The notes under the pieces are model-generated. The model did no database searches. It saw only the letters and a list, made by a program, of their open reading frames with translations, and had not been told where the DNA came from. Shown here piece after piece: positions 1 to 7,204 of a stretch of DNA of 12,708 nt. The position numbers and the translations under genes are program-made. Source of the DNA: CAZWMK01 sp964635065. GTDB lineage: Bacteria > Pseudomonadota > Alphaproteobacteria > Sphingomonadales > Sphingomonadaceae. Each line of letters begins with the position of its first letter. The stretch's first letter is position 1. The stretch lies in NCBI GenBank assembly GCA_964635065.1, contig CAZWMK010000072.1, positions 1 through 12,708 on the forward strand, read 5' to 3'.

Positions 1-373
1 CCAGCGGGTTGATCTTGCTGGTATCGCCGCCCAGCGTGGCAATGGCGTCGCGCATCGCGGCCAGATCGACGACGCAGGGCACGCCCGTGAAGTCCTGAAG
101 CAGCACGCGCGCCGGGCGATACTGGATTTCGTTCTGTGACTCCGTCGGGTTCTTCTGCCAGTCGATCAGCGCCTTGACGTCGTCGGTCGAGACGGTAAAG
201 CCGCCATCTTCGAAGCGCAGAAGGTTTTCGAGCAGCACCTTCATCGAGAAGGGCAGACGCGACACATCGCCATATTTGTCCGCCGCTTTCTTCAGCGAAT
301 AATAAGCGAAGGTGCGGCCTCCGACGTTGAGCGTGCTGCGAGTCTTCAGGCTGTCATGGCCCACGGCTGTCAT
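1..373 (-). CDS. acnA: Aconitate hydratase, N-terminal part (runs off the window)
   Basis: Aconitase A of the TCA cycle interconverts citrate and isocitrate in the cytosol through a 4Fe-4S cluster. Only the first 124 codons are present; the gene continues past base 1. The translation starts MTAVGHDSLKTRSTLNVGG and contains SRLPFSMKVLLENLLR (residues about 38-53) and RPARVLLQDFTGVPCVVDL (about 86-104), both hallmarks of the AcnA/IRP1 N-terminus. The cluster cysteines lie in the missing part. The start at 373 is preceded on the minus strand by GAAGGAG, 8 bases before the ATG. The gene diverges from the ccm operon across about 156 bases. Family assignment is near certain. AcnA rather than the related 2-methylcitrate-pathway enzyme AcnD is inferred from these N-terminal motifs. 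Confidence 0.95.
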   Translation of the reverse strand, partial: MTAVGHDSLKTRSTLNVGGRTFAYYSLKKAADKYGDVSRLPFSMKVLLENLLRFEDGGFTVSTDDVKALIDWQKNPTESQNEIQYRPARVLLQDFTGVPCVVDLAAMRDAIATLGGDTSKINPL

Positions 374-529
374 GATCTACACTCCTTCGCTGATGCGGCA
401 GAAATCTATTCTGAGCGCGCGCATACGCGAAAAACACCGAGTCTGTGAAGTGCTGATGGCTGTAAAATCTGTCAGGCGATGCTGTCGCTTTGTCGTTTCA
501 AGCCGCGCGCGTCCTGCTATGGAGACGCC
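374..529. promoter_or_regulatory. Divergent acnA/ccmA intergenic control region
   Basis: This 156-base gap must hold the promoters for acnA (leftward) and the ccm operon (rightward). On the plus strand TAAAAT at 463-468 is a possible -10 box for ccmA, but no good -35 lies 16-18 bases upstream. On the minus strand a Shine-Dalgarno GAAGGAG precedes acnA. For ccmA, GGAGA at 521-525 supports a start at 530. No clear operator palindrome was found. The promoter positions are tentative. Confidence 0.35.
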
Positions 530-1126
530 ATGACCGCCTCCGCGCTCCTGACTGTCACCAATCTTGCCTGCCAGCGCGGCGGGCGGATGCTGTTCAGCGG
601 CCTGTCCTTTGCCGTGCCGAAAGGCGGCGCGCTTTTGCTGACCGGACCGAATGGCGCAGGAAAATCGAGCCTGATGCGCGCGCTCGCCGGCCTGTTGCCG
701 CCAGCTGCGGGCAGCATCGCCTGTGAAGGGCGCGTGGTATGGCTTGGGCATGACAATGCGCTGAAAGAACATCGCCGGCTGGATAGCGAATTGCGCTGGT
801 GGGCAGCGCTGGACGGTGCGCCCGCCGCACGGGTCGCCGCGGCGCTTGATCAGTTTGACCTTGCGCCTCTGGCGGCGCTTCCGGTCCGGGTCTTGTCGAG
901 CGGACAGCGGCGGCGCGCTGCCCTGGCGCGGATGTGGCAGGCAGGCGCCGATCTCTGGCTGCTCGACGAACCGACGGTCGGCCTCGACGCTGCCAGCGTC
1001 GCGCGGCTGGCGGCGTTGATGGCAGCGCACCGGGCCGGCGGTGGTGCCGTGGTGGCGGCAACACATGTCGATCTTGGCCTTGTCGATGCCGTTTCGTTGC
1101 AGCTGGGCAGGGCGGTGGACGCATGA
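530..1126 (+). CDS. ccmA: Heme exporter ATP-binding protein CcmA
   Basis: This is the ATPase subunit of the CcmAB(CD) complex, which uses ATP hydrolysis to release heme-loaded CcmE during System I cytochrome c maturation; it sits on the cytoplasmic face of the membrane. The 198-residue product has Walker A GPNGAGKSS (residues 39-47), the ABC signature LSSGQ (122-126), Walker B LWLLDEP (142-148) and the switch histidine in ATHVD (H179). I chose the ATG at 530 because GGAGA lies 4 bases upstream and the protein then begins just before the ABC fold. An in-frame start at 479 would add 17 residues of implausible sequence. The stop overlaps ccmB by ATGA. It is the first gene of the operon. Confidence 0.96.
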   Translation: MTASALLTVTNLACQRGGRMLFSGLSFAVPKGGALLLTGPNGAGKSSLMRALAGLLPPAAGSIACEGRVVWLGHDNALKEHRRLDSELRWWAALDGAPAARVAAALDQFDLAPLAALPVRVLSSGQRRRAALARMWQAGADLWLLDEPTVGLDAASVARLAALMAAHRAGGGAVVAATHVDLGLVDAVSLQLGRAVDA

Positions 1127-1776
1127 CATTCCTGAAACTTGTTCGCCGCGATCTGGCGCTGGGTTTCAGTCGCCCGGCGACGCTTTTGATGCCAGTGATG
1201 TTCTTTCTGCTGGCCTGCATCCTCTTTCCTTTCGCCATTGGTCCCGATGCGCGGCTTCTGGCGCGCACGGCGGGCGGTGTGCTGTGGGTGGCGGCGGCGC
1301 TTGCCGCCCTGCTGCCGGTCGAGACATTGTTCGAGGGGGACCGCGCCGATGGCACGCTGGATCAGCTGGCGAGTCGCGGCCTGTCGATGGAACTGGTGGC
1401 GACAGCGCGAATCTGCGCTCACTGGCTCGGCTTTGCGCCTGCGTTGATGGTGGCGGCACTGATCGGCAGTGTGCTCCTGAAATTGCCGGCCGATCTTCTG
1501 GCGCGGGCGATTCTGGGGCTGGCGCTGGGCACGCCCGCACTGGCGGCGCTTGGGGCGGCAGCGGCGGCGCTGACAGCAGGACTGAAGGGCGGCGGACTTG
1601 CGGGTCTGATCATGTTGCCGCTGCTGGTGCCGGTGCTGATCTTCGGGGCGGGGATGCTCGATCCGATGGCCGACGCCGACAGCGCGCTCCGGTTGCTCGC
1701 GGCATCAAGTTTGATCGCGCTGGCTGCGGGGCCTTTTGCCGCAGGGGCCGCGCTGCGCAGCGCGATCAGCGGTTGA
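1123..1776 (+). CDS. ccmB: Heme exporter membrane protein CcmB
   Basis: This integral membrane partner of CcmA works in the cytochrome c maturation ABC module. The 217-residue protein is almost entirely hydrophobic, with about six predicted membrane spans. The N-terminus MTFLKLVRRDLALGFSRP and the stretch FEGDRADGTLDQL (residues about 70-82) are typical of the family. The start overlaps the ccmA stop by ATGA, with GGTGGA just upstream, so the two subunits are translationally coupled. The next gene, ccmC, begins 43 bases later, the only real gap in the operon. Confidence 0.95.
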   Translation: MTFLKLVRRDLALGFSRPATLLMPVMFFLLACILFPFAIGPDARLLARTAGGVLWVAAALAALLPVETLFEGDRADGTLDQLASRGLSMELVATARICAHWLGFAPALMVAALIGSVLLKLPADLLARAILGLALGTPALAALGAAAAALTAGLKGGGLAGLIMLPLLVPVLIFGAGMLDPMADADSALRLLAASSLIALAAGPFAAGAALRSAISG

Positions 1777-1819
1777 AGGCTTGGCGCGCGGCGGACTTTG
1801 TTGCAATGAGTGGCCCCTG

Positions 1820-2542
1820 ATGCATCGTTTTGCCAATCCTGCCCGATTTCTTGGGATCGCCCGGCCTTTGACGCCGGTGCTCGTTGTCGTCGGCCTGCTG
1901 CTGACCGGCGTCGGTCTTTACTGGGGCCTGTTCATCGCGCCGCCCGACTATCTGCAAGGCGAGAGCGTGCGCATCATGTATGTGCATGTACCTGCCGCCT
2001 GGCTGGGCATGGGCGGTTATGCGGGCATGGCGATTGCAGCACTTGTGGGTTTCATCTGGAAACATCCGCTGGCCTGGCTTGCCAGCCGTGCGATGGCGCC
2101 CGTCGGTGCGGTTTTTGCCGCTGTATGCCTTGCGACCGGCTCTATCTGGGGCCGTCCGACATGGGGCACCTGGTGGGAATGGGATGGCCGCCTGACCTCG
2201 ATGCTGATCTTGCTGTTTCTCTATTTCGGGGTGATTGCGCTTTCGGGCGCCTATGACAGCCGCGACCGCGGCGACCGCGCGGCGGGTATCCTGTCGCTGC
2301 TGGGTCTGATCAACCTGCCGATCATCAAATTTTCGGTCGAATGGTGGCAGACGCTGCACCAGCCTGCGAGTTTCAGGGTCAGCGGATCGACCATCGATGT
2401 CGCGATGCGCCACCCGCTTTATGTCGCAGCGTTCGGTTTTGCCTGTCTGTTCGGCGCGGCGGTTCTCATGCGGATGCGTGCGCTGATCGCTGAACAACGT
2501 CTTGCGGCCCGTGCCCAACGCCTTGCAGGAACCCATCGATGA
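1820..2542 (+). CDS. ccmC: Heme delivery protein CcmC
   Basis: CcmC is the membrane protein that binds heme on the periplasmic side and attaches it to CcmE. The 240-residue product carries the tryptophan-rich WWD motif WGTWWEWD (residues 115-122). It also has two histidines placed as the axial heme ligands known in Escherichia coli CcmC: H56 in YVHVP and H180 in TLHQP. About six membrane spans are visible. The ATG at 1820 starts directly on MHRFANP; an in-frame extension upstream to 1736 lies in ccmB and is unlikely. No clear Shine-Dalgarno precedes it, but a four-codon reading frame ends on its first base, which could couple translation. The stop overlaps ccmD by ATGA. Confidence 0.96.
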   Translation: MHRFANPARFLGIARPLTPVLVVVGLLLTGVGLYWGLFIAPPDYLQGESVRIMYVHVPAAWLGMGGYAGMAIAALVGFIWKHPLAWLASRAMAPVGAVFAAVCLATGSIWGRPTWGTWWEWDGRLTSMLILLFLYFGVIALSGAYDSRDRGDRAAGILSLLGLINLPIIKFSVEWWQTLHQPASFRVSGSTIDVAMRHPLYVAAFGFACLFGAAVLMRMRALIAEQRLAARAQRLAGTHR

Positions 2543-2679
2543 CCTTGGACCATACGCCCTTCATCATCGGCGCCTATTGCGTGGTCCTGGGCGGCGTAGG
2601 CGGGCTTTTGCTGTGGAGCTGGCTGTCGATGCGGCGCGCCGAACGGGCGGTCGACGTCATGCGGGAGGAAGGACGATGA
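2539..2679 (+). CDS. ccmD: Small membrane protein CcmD
   Basis: CcmD is a short single-span protein that helps CcmABC release holo-CcmE. This 46-residue frame starts MTLDHTPFIIGAYCVVLGG. It has one hydrophobic span (residues about 8-28) followed by a basic, charged tail (MRRAERAVDVM), the usual CcmD plan, although it is shorter than the 69 residues of E. coli. AGGA lies about 9 bases before the ATG. The gene overlaps ccmC by ATGA and ccmE by ATGA, exactly filling the slot between them. Position, length and topology together make the call firm despite low sequence conservation in the family. Confidence 0.9.
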   Translation: MTLDHTPFIIGAYCVVLGGVGGLLLWSWLSMRRAERAVDVMREEGR

Positions 2680-3119
2680 CGCCGAAACGGCAGCGGCTGT
2701 GGCTGGCAGGGCTGGCGCTTGTCGCCATTCTTGGGGCTGGCGCTCTCGCAATTCCTGCGCTTCAGGACAAGGCGGCATTCTTCGTCGCGCCCAGCGATGC
2801 ACAGGACAAGGTCCCCGGGCAAGCGTTCCGGCTGGGCGGGCTGGTCGAGGCGGGATCGGTCGGGCGCACGCCGGATGGTCTGACGCTGACGTTTCGTGTC
2901 ACCGACACGGCGGCAAGTGTACCTGTCACCTATCGCGGCCTTGTTCCCGATCTTTTTCGCGAGGGTTCGGGCGTTGTCGCCGAAGGGCGGTTCGATGCCA
3001 GCGGTACCTTCGTGGCCGATACGCTTCTCGCCAAGCATGATGAGAAATACATGCCGCCAGAGGTGGCCGAGGCCATGCGCAAGGGCGAGGCCAAGGCACG
3101 CGAGAAGGCCGGGATATGA
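2676..3119 (+). CDS. ccmE: Periplasmic heme chaperone CcmE
   Basis: CcmE receives heme covalently from CcmC and hands it to CcmF for attachment to apocytochrome c. The 147-residue product has an N-terminal membrane anchor (residues about 8-28) and an OB-fold periplasmic domain. The diagnostic motif LAKHDEKYMPPEV gives the heme-binding histidine H121 and the ligand tyrosine Y125. The C-terminus (MRKGEAKAREKAGI) is charged, as is common. A strong Shine-Dalgarno (GGAGGAAGG) precedes the ATG, which overlaps the ccmD stop. The stop overlaps the ATG of ccmF. A longer in-frame extension upstream lies within ccmC/ccmD and is rejected. Confidence 0.97.
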   Translation: MTPKRQRLWLAGLALVAILGAGALAIPALQDKAAFFVAPSDAQDKVPGQAFRLGGLVEAGSVGRTPDGLTLTFRVTDTAASVPVTYRGLVPDLFREGSGVVAEGRFDASGTFVADTLLAKHDEKYMPPEVAEAMRKGEAKAREKAGI

Positions 3120-5011
3120 TGGCTGAACTTGGACATGCGGCCTTGTGGCTGGCTGCGGCGTTTGCCCTGTTGCAGGCGGTGTGGCCGGCCATGGGGCTGG
3201 CACGCGGCGATGCACAGGCGATCCATATGGCGGTGCCGGCTGCCCTGACACAGGCGGGGTTGACGATCCTGTCCTTTGCTGCCTTGACATGGTGTTTCTG
3301 GGTTTCGGATTTTTCAGTGGCGCTGGTATCGTCGAACAGCCACACGATGAAGCCCGCGCTCTACAAGATCAGCGGCGTCTGGGCGAACCATGAAGGCTCG
3401 ATGCTGCTATGGGCGATGGTCCTCGCTCTGGCGGGGGCAGCGGTCGCGTTGTTCGGACGCAATCTTGGCACGGCATTTCAGGCGCGGGTGCTGTCGGTCC
3501 AGGCGTTGATTGCGCTTGGTTTCTTTGCCTTCCTGCTGCTTGCGTCCAACCCCTTCACCCGGATTGATCCCGCGCCGGTCGAAGGGTCGGGCCTCAACCC
3601 GCTGTTGCAGGATCCGGGTCTCGCCTTCCATCCCCCGCTGCTTTACGCCGGTTATGTTGGCATGTCGGTCGCCTTCGCTTTTGCGGTTGCCGCCATGCTC
3701 GACCGCAAGGTCGGTCCCGAATGGGCGCGCATGGTGCGGCCCTGGGTACTGGTCGCCTGGTCCTTTCTGACCGCTGGCATCGCGCTTGGTTCTTACTGGG
3801 CCTATTATGAACTGGGCTGGGGCGGCTGGTGGTTCTGGGATCCGGTTGAAAATGCCTCGCTGATGCCATGGCTTGCCGCGACGGCGCTTTTGCACTCGAT
3901 CAGCGTTCTGGCGACGCGCGACGCGCTCAGGAACTGGACGATGCTCCTTGCTGTCGCGGCCTTCAGTTTTTCGATGATCGGCACCTTCATCGTGCGTTCG
4001 GGCTTGCTGACCAGCGTGCATGCCTTTGCCGTTGATCCGACGCGCGGCGCATTCCTGCTGGTATTGCTTGCGCTTTATATCGGCGGGGCGCTGACGCTTT
4101 ACGCATTGAGGGCGCATACGGTGGAGGTCGGGCGCGGCTTTGCCGCCTTCAGCCGCGAGGGCGGACTGGTGGTCAATAATCTGCTGCTGTCGGCGATGCT
4201 GGGCGTGATTTTCCTTGGCACACTCTATCCGCTGATCCTCGAGGCTGCGACGGGAGAGAAGATTTCGGTCGGCGCACCTTATTTCGACGCGACCGTGCTG
4301 CCAATTTTGCTGCCGATGGCCGCGCTGATGGCTGTGGGGCCGTTTCTTGCATGGAAACGCGCGGATGGCGCCAAGGTCGTCCGCCGTCTGATCGTGCCGA
4401 TTCTGCTGACTGCCGCTGCTGCCGTAGTGGCCGCTGTGTCTGGCCTGTCGTTTATGGCGGTGACCGCTTTTGGCGTTGCGGCAGGGTTGGCGCTGGCCAG
4501 TGTTGCCATCGTCATGCGCCGTCATGCCGGACTGGCGCGCTGGGGGCTGGCGCTGGCGCATCTGGGGGTTGCCGTCTCCATCGCCGGTGCGACCGCCAAT
4601 GGCGCGCTCGGTGCGCAGACACTGGCCAATCTCGCTATGGGCGAATCGGCGCAGGTCGGGCGTTTTACGGCGACACTGGTCAATGTCATGCCGACAGCGG
4701 GCAGCAATTACACGGCGCTTGAGGGAACAATCCGGGTGCGCGATGGCAATGCGCCTGTCGCCATGCTTGAACCGCAGTCGCGCAGCTATGCCTTTCCGCA
4801 GATGGAAACGACCGAAACCGGTATCGCGGCACTGTGGGATGGCGATGTCTATGCTGCATTGGGCAAGCCGGACGGGCAGGGGCGCTGGCAGGTGCGCCTG
4901 CAATGGCATCCCTTCATCAGGCTGATCTGGATCGGCTCGCTGCTGATGGCGATCGGCGGCCTTGTCGCTGCCTTTGGCGGCCCGCGCAACAAGATGGGGG
5001 AACATCCATGA
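3116..5011 (+). CDS. ccmF: Cytochrome c heme lyase subunit CcmF
   Basis: CcmF is the large membrane subunit of the System I heme lyase and joins heme from CcmE to the CxxCH cysteines of apocytochrome c. The 631-residue protein has a WWD motif WGGWWFWDP (residues 235-243). Four histidines match the known pattern in E. coli: H172 (FHPPLLYAGY), H260 (LLHS), H302 (SVHAF) and H482 (ALAHLG). About 14-15 hydrophobic spans are present. NHEGSMLLWAM (91-101) is another family block. The frame opens with two ATGs (3116 and 3119); either could serve, and AAGG lies upstream. It overlaps ccmE by four bases and ccmG by four bases. Confidence 0.97.
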   Translation: MMAELGHAALWLAAAFALLQAVWPAMGLARGDAQAIHMAVPAALTQAGLTILSFAALTWCFWVSDFSVALVSSNSHTMKPALYKISGVWANHEGSMLLWAMVLALAGAAVALFGRNLGTAFQARVLSVQALIALGFFAFLLLASNPFTRIDPAPVEGSGLNPLLQDPGLAFHPPLLYAGYVGMSVAFAFAVAAMLDRKVGPEWARMVRPWVLVAWSFLTAGIALGSYWAYYELGWGGWWFWDPVENASLMPWLAATALLHSISVLATRDALRNWTMLLAVAAFSFSMIGTFIVRSGLLTSVHAFAVDPTRGAFLLVLLALYIGGALTLYALRAHTVEVGRGFAAFSREGGLVVNNLLLSAMLGVIFLGTLYPLILEAATGEKISVGAPYFDATVLPILLPMAALMAVGPFLAWKRADGAKVVRRLIVPILLTAAAAVVAAVSGLSFMAVTAFGVAAGLALASVAIVMRRHAGLARWGLALAHLGVAVSIAGATANGALGAQTLANLAMGESAQVGRFTATLVNVMPTAGSNYTALEGTIRVRDGNAPVAMLEPQSRSYAFPQMETTETGIAALWDGDVYAALGKPDGQGRWQVRLQWHPFIRLIWIGSLLMAIGGLVAAFGGPRNKMGEHP

Positions 5012-5580
5012 ACGCGCCCGTTACGCCGCCTCAAGGCGCACAGCCGTTTGCCCGCAAGCTGGCACTGTTTGTGCCACTTGCGCTGTTTATCGCTTTTCTG
5101 GCCTTCACCATGTTCAATCTTGGCCGCCCGCAGCAGCAGGTGATCGCCTCGAAAATGGTGGGCCAGCCGATGCCGACATTCACGCTTGAAGGGCTGGACG
5201 CGCTGCATCCTGGTCTGGCGACTGAAGATCTGCAACGCGGCACGGTCACGCTCGTCAATGTCTTTGCCAGCTGGTGCCTGCCCTGCCAGACCGAAGCGCC
5301 GCAGTTGCAGGCGCTGGCGGAGCAGGGCGTTGTCATCCATGGTATTGCCGTGCGCGATCGCAGCGCGGCGATCGGGCGATTTCTTGCGCAGCACGGCAAT
5401 CCCTTTCGCCGTATCGGTCTTGATCCGGCGGGACAGACGCAAATTGCGCTCGGTTCGTCGGGCGTCCCGGAAACCTTTGTCGTCGATGGCAAAGGCGTAA
5501 TCCGTTATCAGCATATTGGTGAAATCCGCCCCGAACATGTGTCGGTGCTGCTGGCCGAAATCGGGAAGGCCAAGTCGTGA
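5008..5580 (+). CDS. ccmG: Periplasmic thiol:disulfide oxidoreductase CcmG/DsbE
   Basis: This membrane-anchored thioredoxin-like protein reduces the CxxCH thiols of apocytochrome c or of CcmH. The 190-residue product has an N-terminal anchor (residues about 18-37), then a thioredoxin fold with the active site SWCLPC (C90 and C93) and the cis-proline loop GVPETF (P154). The ATG at 5008 overlaps the ccmF stop and is preceded by GGGGGA. An upstream in-frame extension lies inside ccmF and is rejected. It lies between ccmF and ccmH, next to its redox partner. The stop overlaps the GTG start of ccmH. Confidence 0.96.
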   Translation: MNAPVTPPQGAQPFARKLALFVPLALFIAFLAFTMFNLGRPQQQVIASKMVGQPMPTFTLEGLDALHPGLATEDLQRGTVTLVNVFASWCLPCQTEAPQLQALAEQGVVIHGIAVRDRSAAIGRFLAQHGNPFRRIGLDPAGQTQIALGSSGVPETFVVDGKGVIRYQHIGEIRPEHVSVLLAEIGKAKS

Positions 5581-5972
5581 TTCGCGGATTTGCGCCCCTC
5601 GCGGCACTGTTGCTGATGGCTGCCATGCCGGTCGCGCCCATGGCGGATACGCCGTTGTCCGATCCGGCGCAGGAAGCGCAGGCGCGGGCCTTGATGACCG
5701 AATTGCGCTGCCTTGTCTGTCAGAATCAGTCGATTGCCGATTCGGACGCCGACATGGCAGGGGACATGCGCGCGGTGGTTCGCACACGCATTGCCGCCGG
5801 AGAAAGTCCGGCCGAGGTCAAGGCCTATCTTATCAGCCGTTATGGTGACTGGGTGACATTCAAGCCCCCGGTCTCGGAGCGGTCGGCAGTGTTGTGGGCC
5901 GCGCCTGCCTTGTTTCTCCTCATCGGCGCTTTTCTTGCCTTTCGTCTGTTCCGGCGAGGAGACAGCGCATGA
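5577..5972 (+). CDS. ccmH: Cytochrome c maturation thiol protein CcmH (CycL type)
   Basis: CcmH works with CcmF and CcmG to hold and reduce the apocytochrome thiols before heme attachment. The 131-residue protein starts with GTG inside the ccmG stop (GTGA overlap), with GGAAGG upstream. It has a signal-like hydrophobic N-terminus (about 1-22), the invariant RCLVCQNQSIADS block with C45 and C48, and one C-terminal membrane span (about 103-123). This is the short, single-domain form. The TPR part that is fused in E. coli CcmH is here the separate next gene, ccmI. Confidence 0.96.
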   Translation: MIRGFAPLAALLLMAAMPVAPMADTPLSDPAQEAQARALMTELRCLVCQNQSIADSDADMAGDMRAVVRTRIAAGESPAEVKAYLISRYGDWVTFKPPVSERSAVLWAAPALFLLIGAFLAFRLFRRGDSA

Positions 5973-6640
5973 CGATTGTTGCCATCCTTCTTCTGGCACT
6001 GCTGGTCGCGCTGCTGTGGTTGCGCAAACAGGGCGGCAGTCGCACGACCTGGCTTGTTGTCAGCGTCACGCTCGCTGGCGGACTTTTGGCTTATGCCTTT
6101 GCTGGTGAACCGTTGCTGCCCGGCAGGCCCGCGCCGAAACCTGCCAATGATGCCGTGGCGACCCCTGAATTCGAAGATGCCCGGCAGCGCCTTTTGGCTA
6201 ATGCGGGCGACACGGCTGCATGGCTTGGCTTTGCCGATGCGCTTAGCCGGCAGGGGCGGGGAGCCGATGCCGTCGAGGGGTTGGAACTGGCCATCCGTGC
6301 CATGCCCGACAATCCGGATTTGTGGGTGGGCCTTGGCAACACGCTGACTGTGCATGGCGGGGGCATGGTGTCGCCCGCTGCCAGGCTGGCTTTCGACCGC
6401 GCCAGCGCCATCGATCCCGACCATCCCGCGCCGCCTTATTTTCTGGCGCTCGCCTGGATTCAAGCCGGTGAACCTGATGAAGCCATGCGCGTGCTCGAAG
6501 CGCTGAAGGCGCGCAGCCCAGCGGATGCGCCATGGTTGCCGCAGGTGGATCGTCTGCTCCGTGGCGCGCAGGCGATGGTGGCTGCGGGCGTCGATGGTGG
6601 ACGTTTTCCCACCGAAATGGCGACACCGGAGAGCCGCTGA
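5969..6640 (+). CDS. ccmI: Cytochrome c maturation TPR protein CcmI (CycH type)
   Basis: CcmI is the apocytochrome chaperone of System I. It passes the unfolded apocytochrome to CcmF/CcmH. The 223-residue product has two N-terminal membrane spans (about 3-18 and 26-44), then a soluble helical part with tetratricopeptide-like repeats (about 65-215), for example AWLGFADALSRQGRGADAVE followed by LWVGLGNTL and PYFLALAWIQAGEPDEAM. A strong GAGGAGA precedes the ATG, which overlaps the ccmH stop by ATGA. An in-frame extension upstream to 5894 lies in ccmH and is rejected. It is the last gene of the operon. Its C-terminal periplasmic part is short compared with many alphaproteobacterial CcmI proteins. 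Confidence 0.9.
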   Translation: MTIVAILLLALLVALLWLRKQGGSRTTWLVVSVTLAGGLLAYAFAGEPLLPGRPAPKPANDAVATPEFEDARQRLLANAGDTAAWLGFADALSRQGRGADAVEGLELAIRAMPDNPDLWVGLGNTLTVHGGGMVSPAARLAFDRASAIDPDHPAPPYFLALAWIQAGEPDEAMRVLEALKARSPADAPWLPQVDRLLRGAQAMVAAGVDGGRFPTEMATPESR

Positions 6641-6655
6641 GCCTGACGGAGCTTG

Positions 6656-6702
6656 AACGCGGTGCCACACGGTTGCGCCGGAACAGGGATTAGCACCGCG
6701 TT
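6656..6702. repeat. 10-bp perfect inverted repeat after ccmI
   Basis: AACGCGGTGC (6656-6665) and GCACCGCGTT (6693-6702) are perfect inverted copies separated by 27 bases, which themselves contain a small CGG/CCG stem. The structure begins 15 bases after the ccmI stop. There is no T-run, so it is not a classic intrinsic terminator, but it could stop or protect the operon transcript. Its right arm ends in the TTAACC motif upstream of the next gene. Confidence 0.6.
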
Positions 6703-6712
6703 AACCATGGTT
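6701..6712 (+). promoter_or_regulatory. TTAACCAT motif within AACCATGGTT palindrome (possible CtrA site)
   Basis: TTAACCAT at 6701-6708 overlaps a perfect 10-bp palindrome, AACCATGGTT (6703-6712), about 15 bases before the likely ATG at 6728. From memory, TTAACCAT is a known form of the alphaproteobacterial CtrA recognition sequence. TTAA is very rare in this GC-rich window. Function is inferred. Confidence 0.35.
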
Positions 6713-6727
6713 GGGCATCATCGCGCC

Positions 6728-7012
6728 ATGGCAAACACGCTCGACCCGGTTTTTCAGCAAGCTACGGTCTTGCGCACGCAAGTGGCGCAGGGGCGTCCGG
6801 CTGTTTTGAACGTGAACCAGTCGGCACACACAGAAGAAGCTGCCGCATTTGTCGGCTTGGCCGAGGCGGTGCGGCGGGTCAGTCGTGCCGATATTGCGCT
6901 AGCGGGTGCAACTGCACCGGATGCCGTTCGCCCGTCCGGGCCATTGCTGGCAGCGGAGGCAAACGGCAACCGTATGCCGCGCAAGGGGTTGAGGCTCGAC
7001 ATCCGAGCCTGA
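6728..7012 (+). CDS. Small hypothetical protein
   Basis: I do not recognise this gene. From the ATG at 6728 it encodes 94 residues beginning MANTLDPVFQQATVLRTQVA. An ATG at 6707 in the same frame would add seven residues, and a TTG at 6653 more. The product is alanine-rich and predicted mostly helical, with no membrane span, signal peptide or cysteine. The C-terminus is basic (NRMPRKGLRLDIRA). No convincing Shine-Dalgarno precedes any start. A TTAACCAT motif and a 10-bp palindrome lie at 6701-6712. Third-position base use looks coding, and no other frame competes well, so I believe it is real but am unsure of the start. Confidence 0.6.
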   Translation: MANTLDPVFQQATVLRTQVAQGRPAVLNVNQSAHTEEAAAFVGLAEAVRRVSRADIALAGATAPDAVRPSGPLLAAEANGNRMPRKGLRLDIRA

Positions 7013-7042
7013 AGCCTGCGCGGCGTGCCGGTGGCCGGACTG

Positions 7043-7204
7043 TCAGTTGCGCAGACCGGAAATTTCTTCCTTGAGGCGCAGCTTCTCTTTTTTCATTTGC
7101 ATCAGCAGTTTGTCGTCGGGATGGGGACGTTGTGCTTCCTGGGCGATCATGGCTTCGAGATGAGCGTGCTTGGCGGTGAGCGAGGCAGTGTGCGCGTTAG
7201 CCAT
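7043..7204 (-). CDS. DUF465 (YdcH-family) small coiled-coil protein
   Basis: The 53-residue product begins MANAHTASLTAKHAHLEAMI and ends with the charged block MKKEKLRLKEEISGLRN, the pattern of DUF465/YdcH proteins: two short helices forming a hairpin or coiled coil. Function is not established for the family. The ATG at 7204 is supported by AAGGAGA nine bases upstream. The open frame continues upstream to 7261, but that would add 19 residues before a good ribosome site and is less likely. It is transcribed away from a second DUF465 gene (start 7456). Confidence 0.88.
   Translation of the reverse strand: MANAHTASLTAKHAHLEAMIAQEAQRPHPDDKLLMQMKKEKLRLKEEISGLRN

Noticed and set aside
3407..5005. 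Long minus-strand open frame (532 codons) opposite ccmF
   Set aside because: It is antisense to a certain ccmF, its product is arginine/glutamine/histidine-rich low-complexity sequence, and it arises from GC-rich codon bias. Similar antisense frames elsewhere (377-1129, 1766-2536, 4849-5787, 8317-9198) are rejected for the same reason.
7019..7042. CCGG-TGG-CCGG hairpin between the hypothetical gene and the DUF465 gene as terminator
   Set aside because: The stem is only four base pairs and has no T-run, so it is too weak to call.
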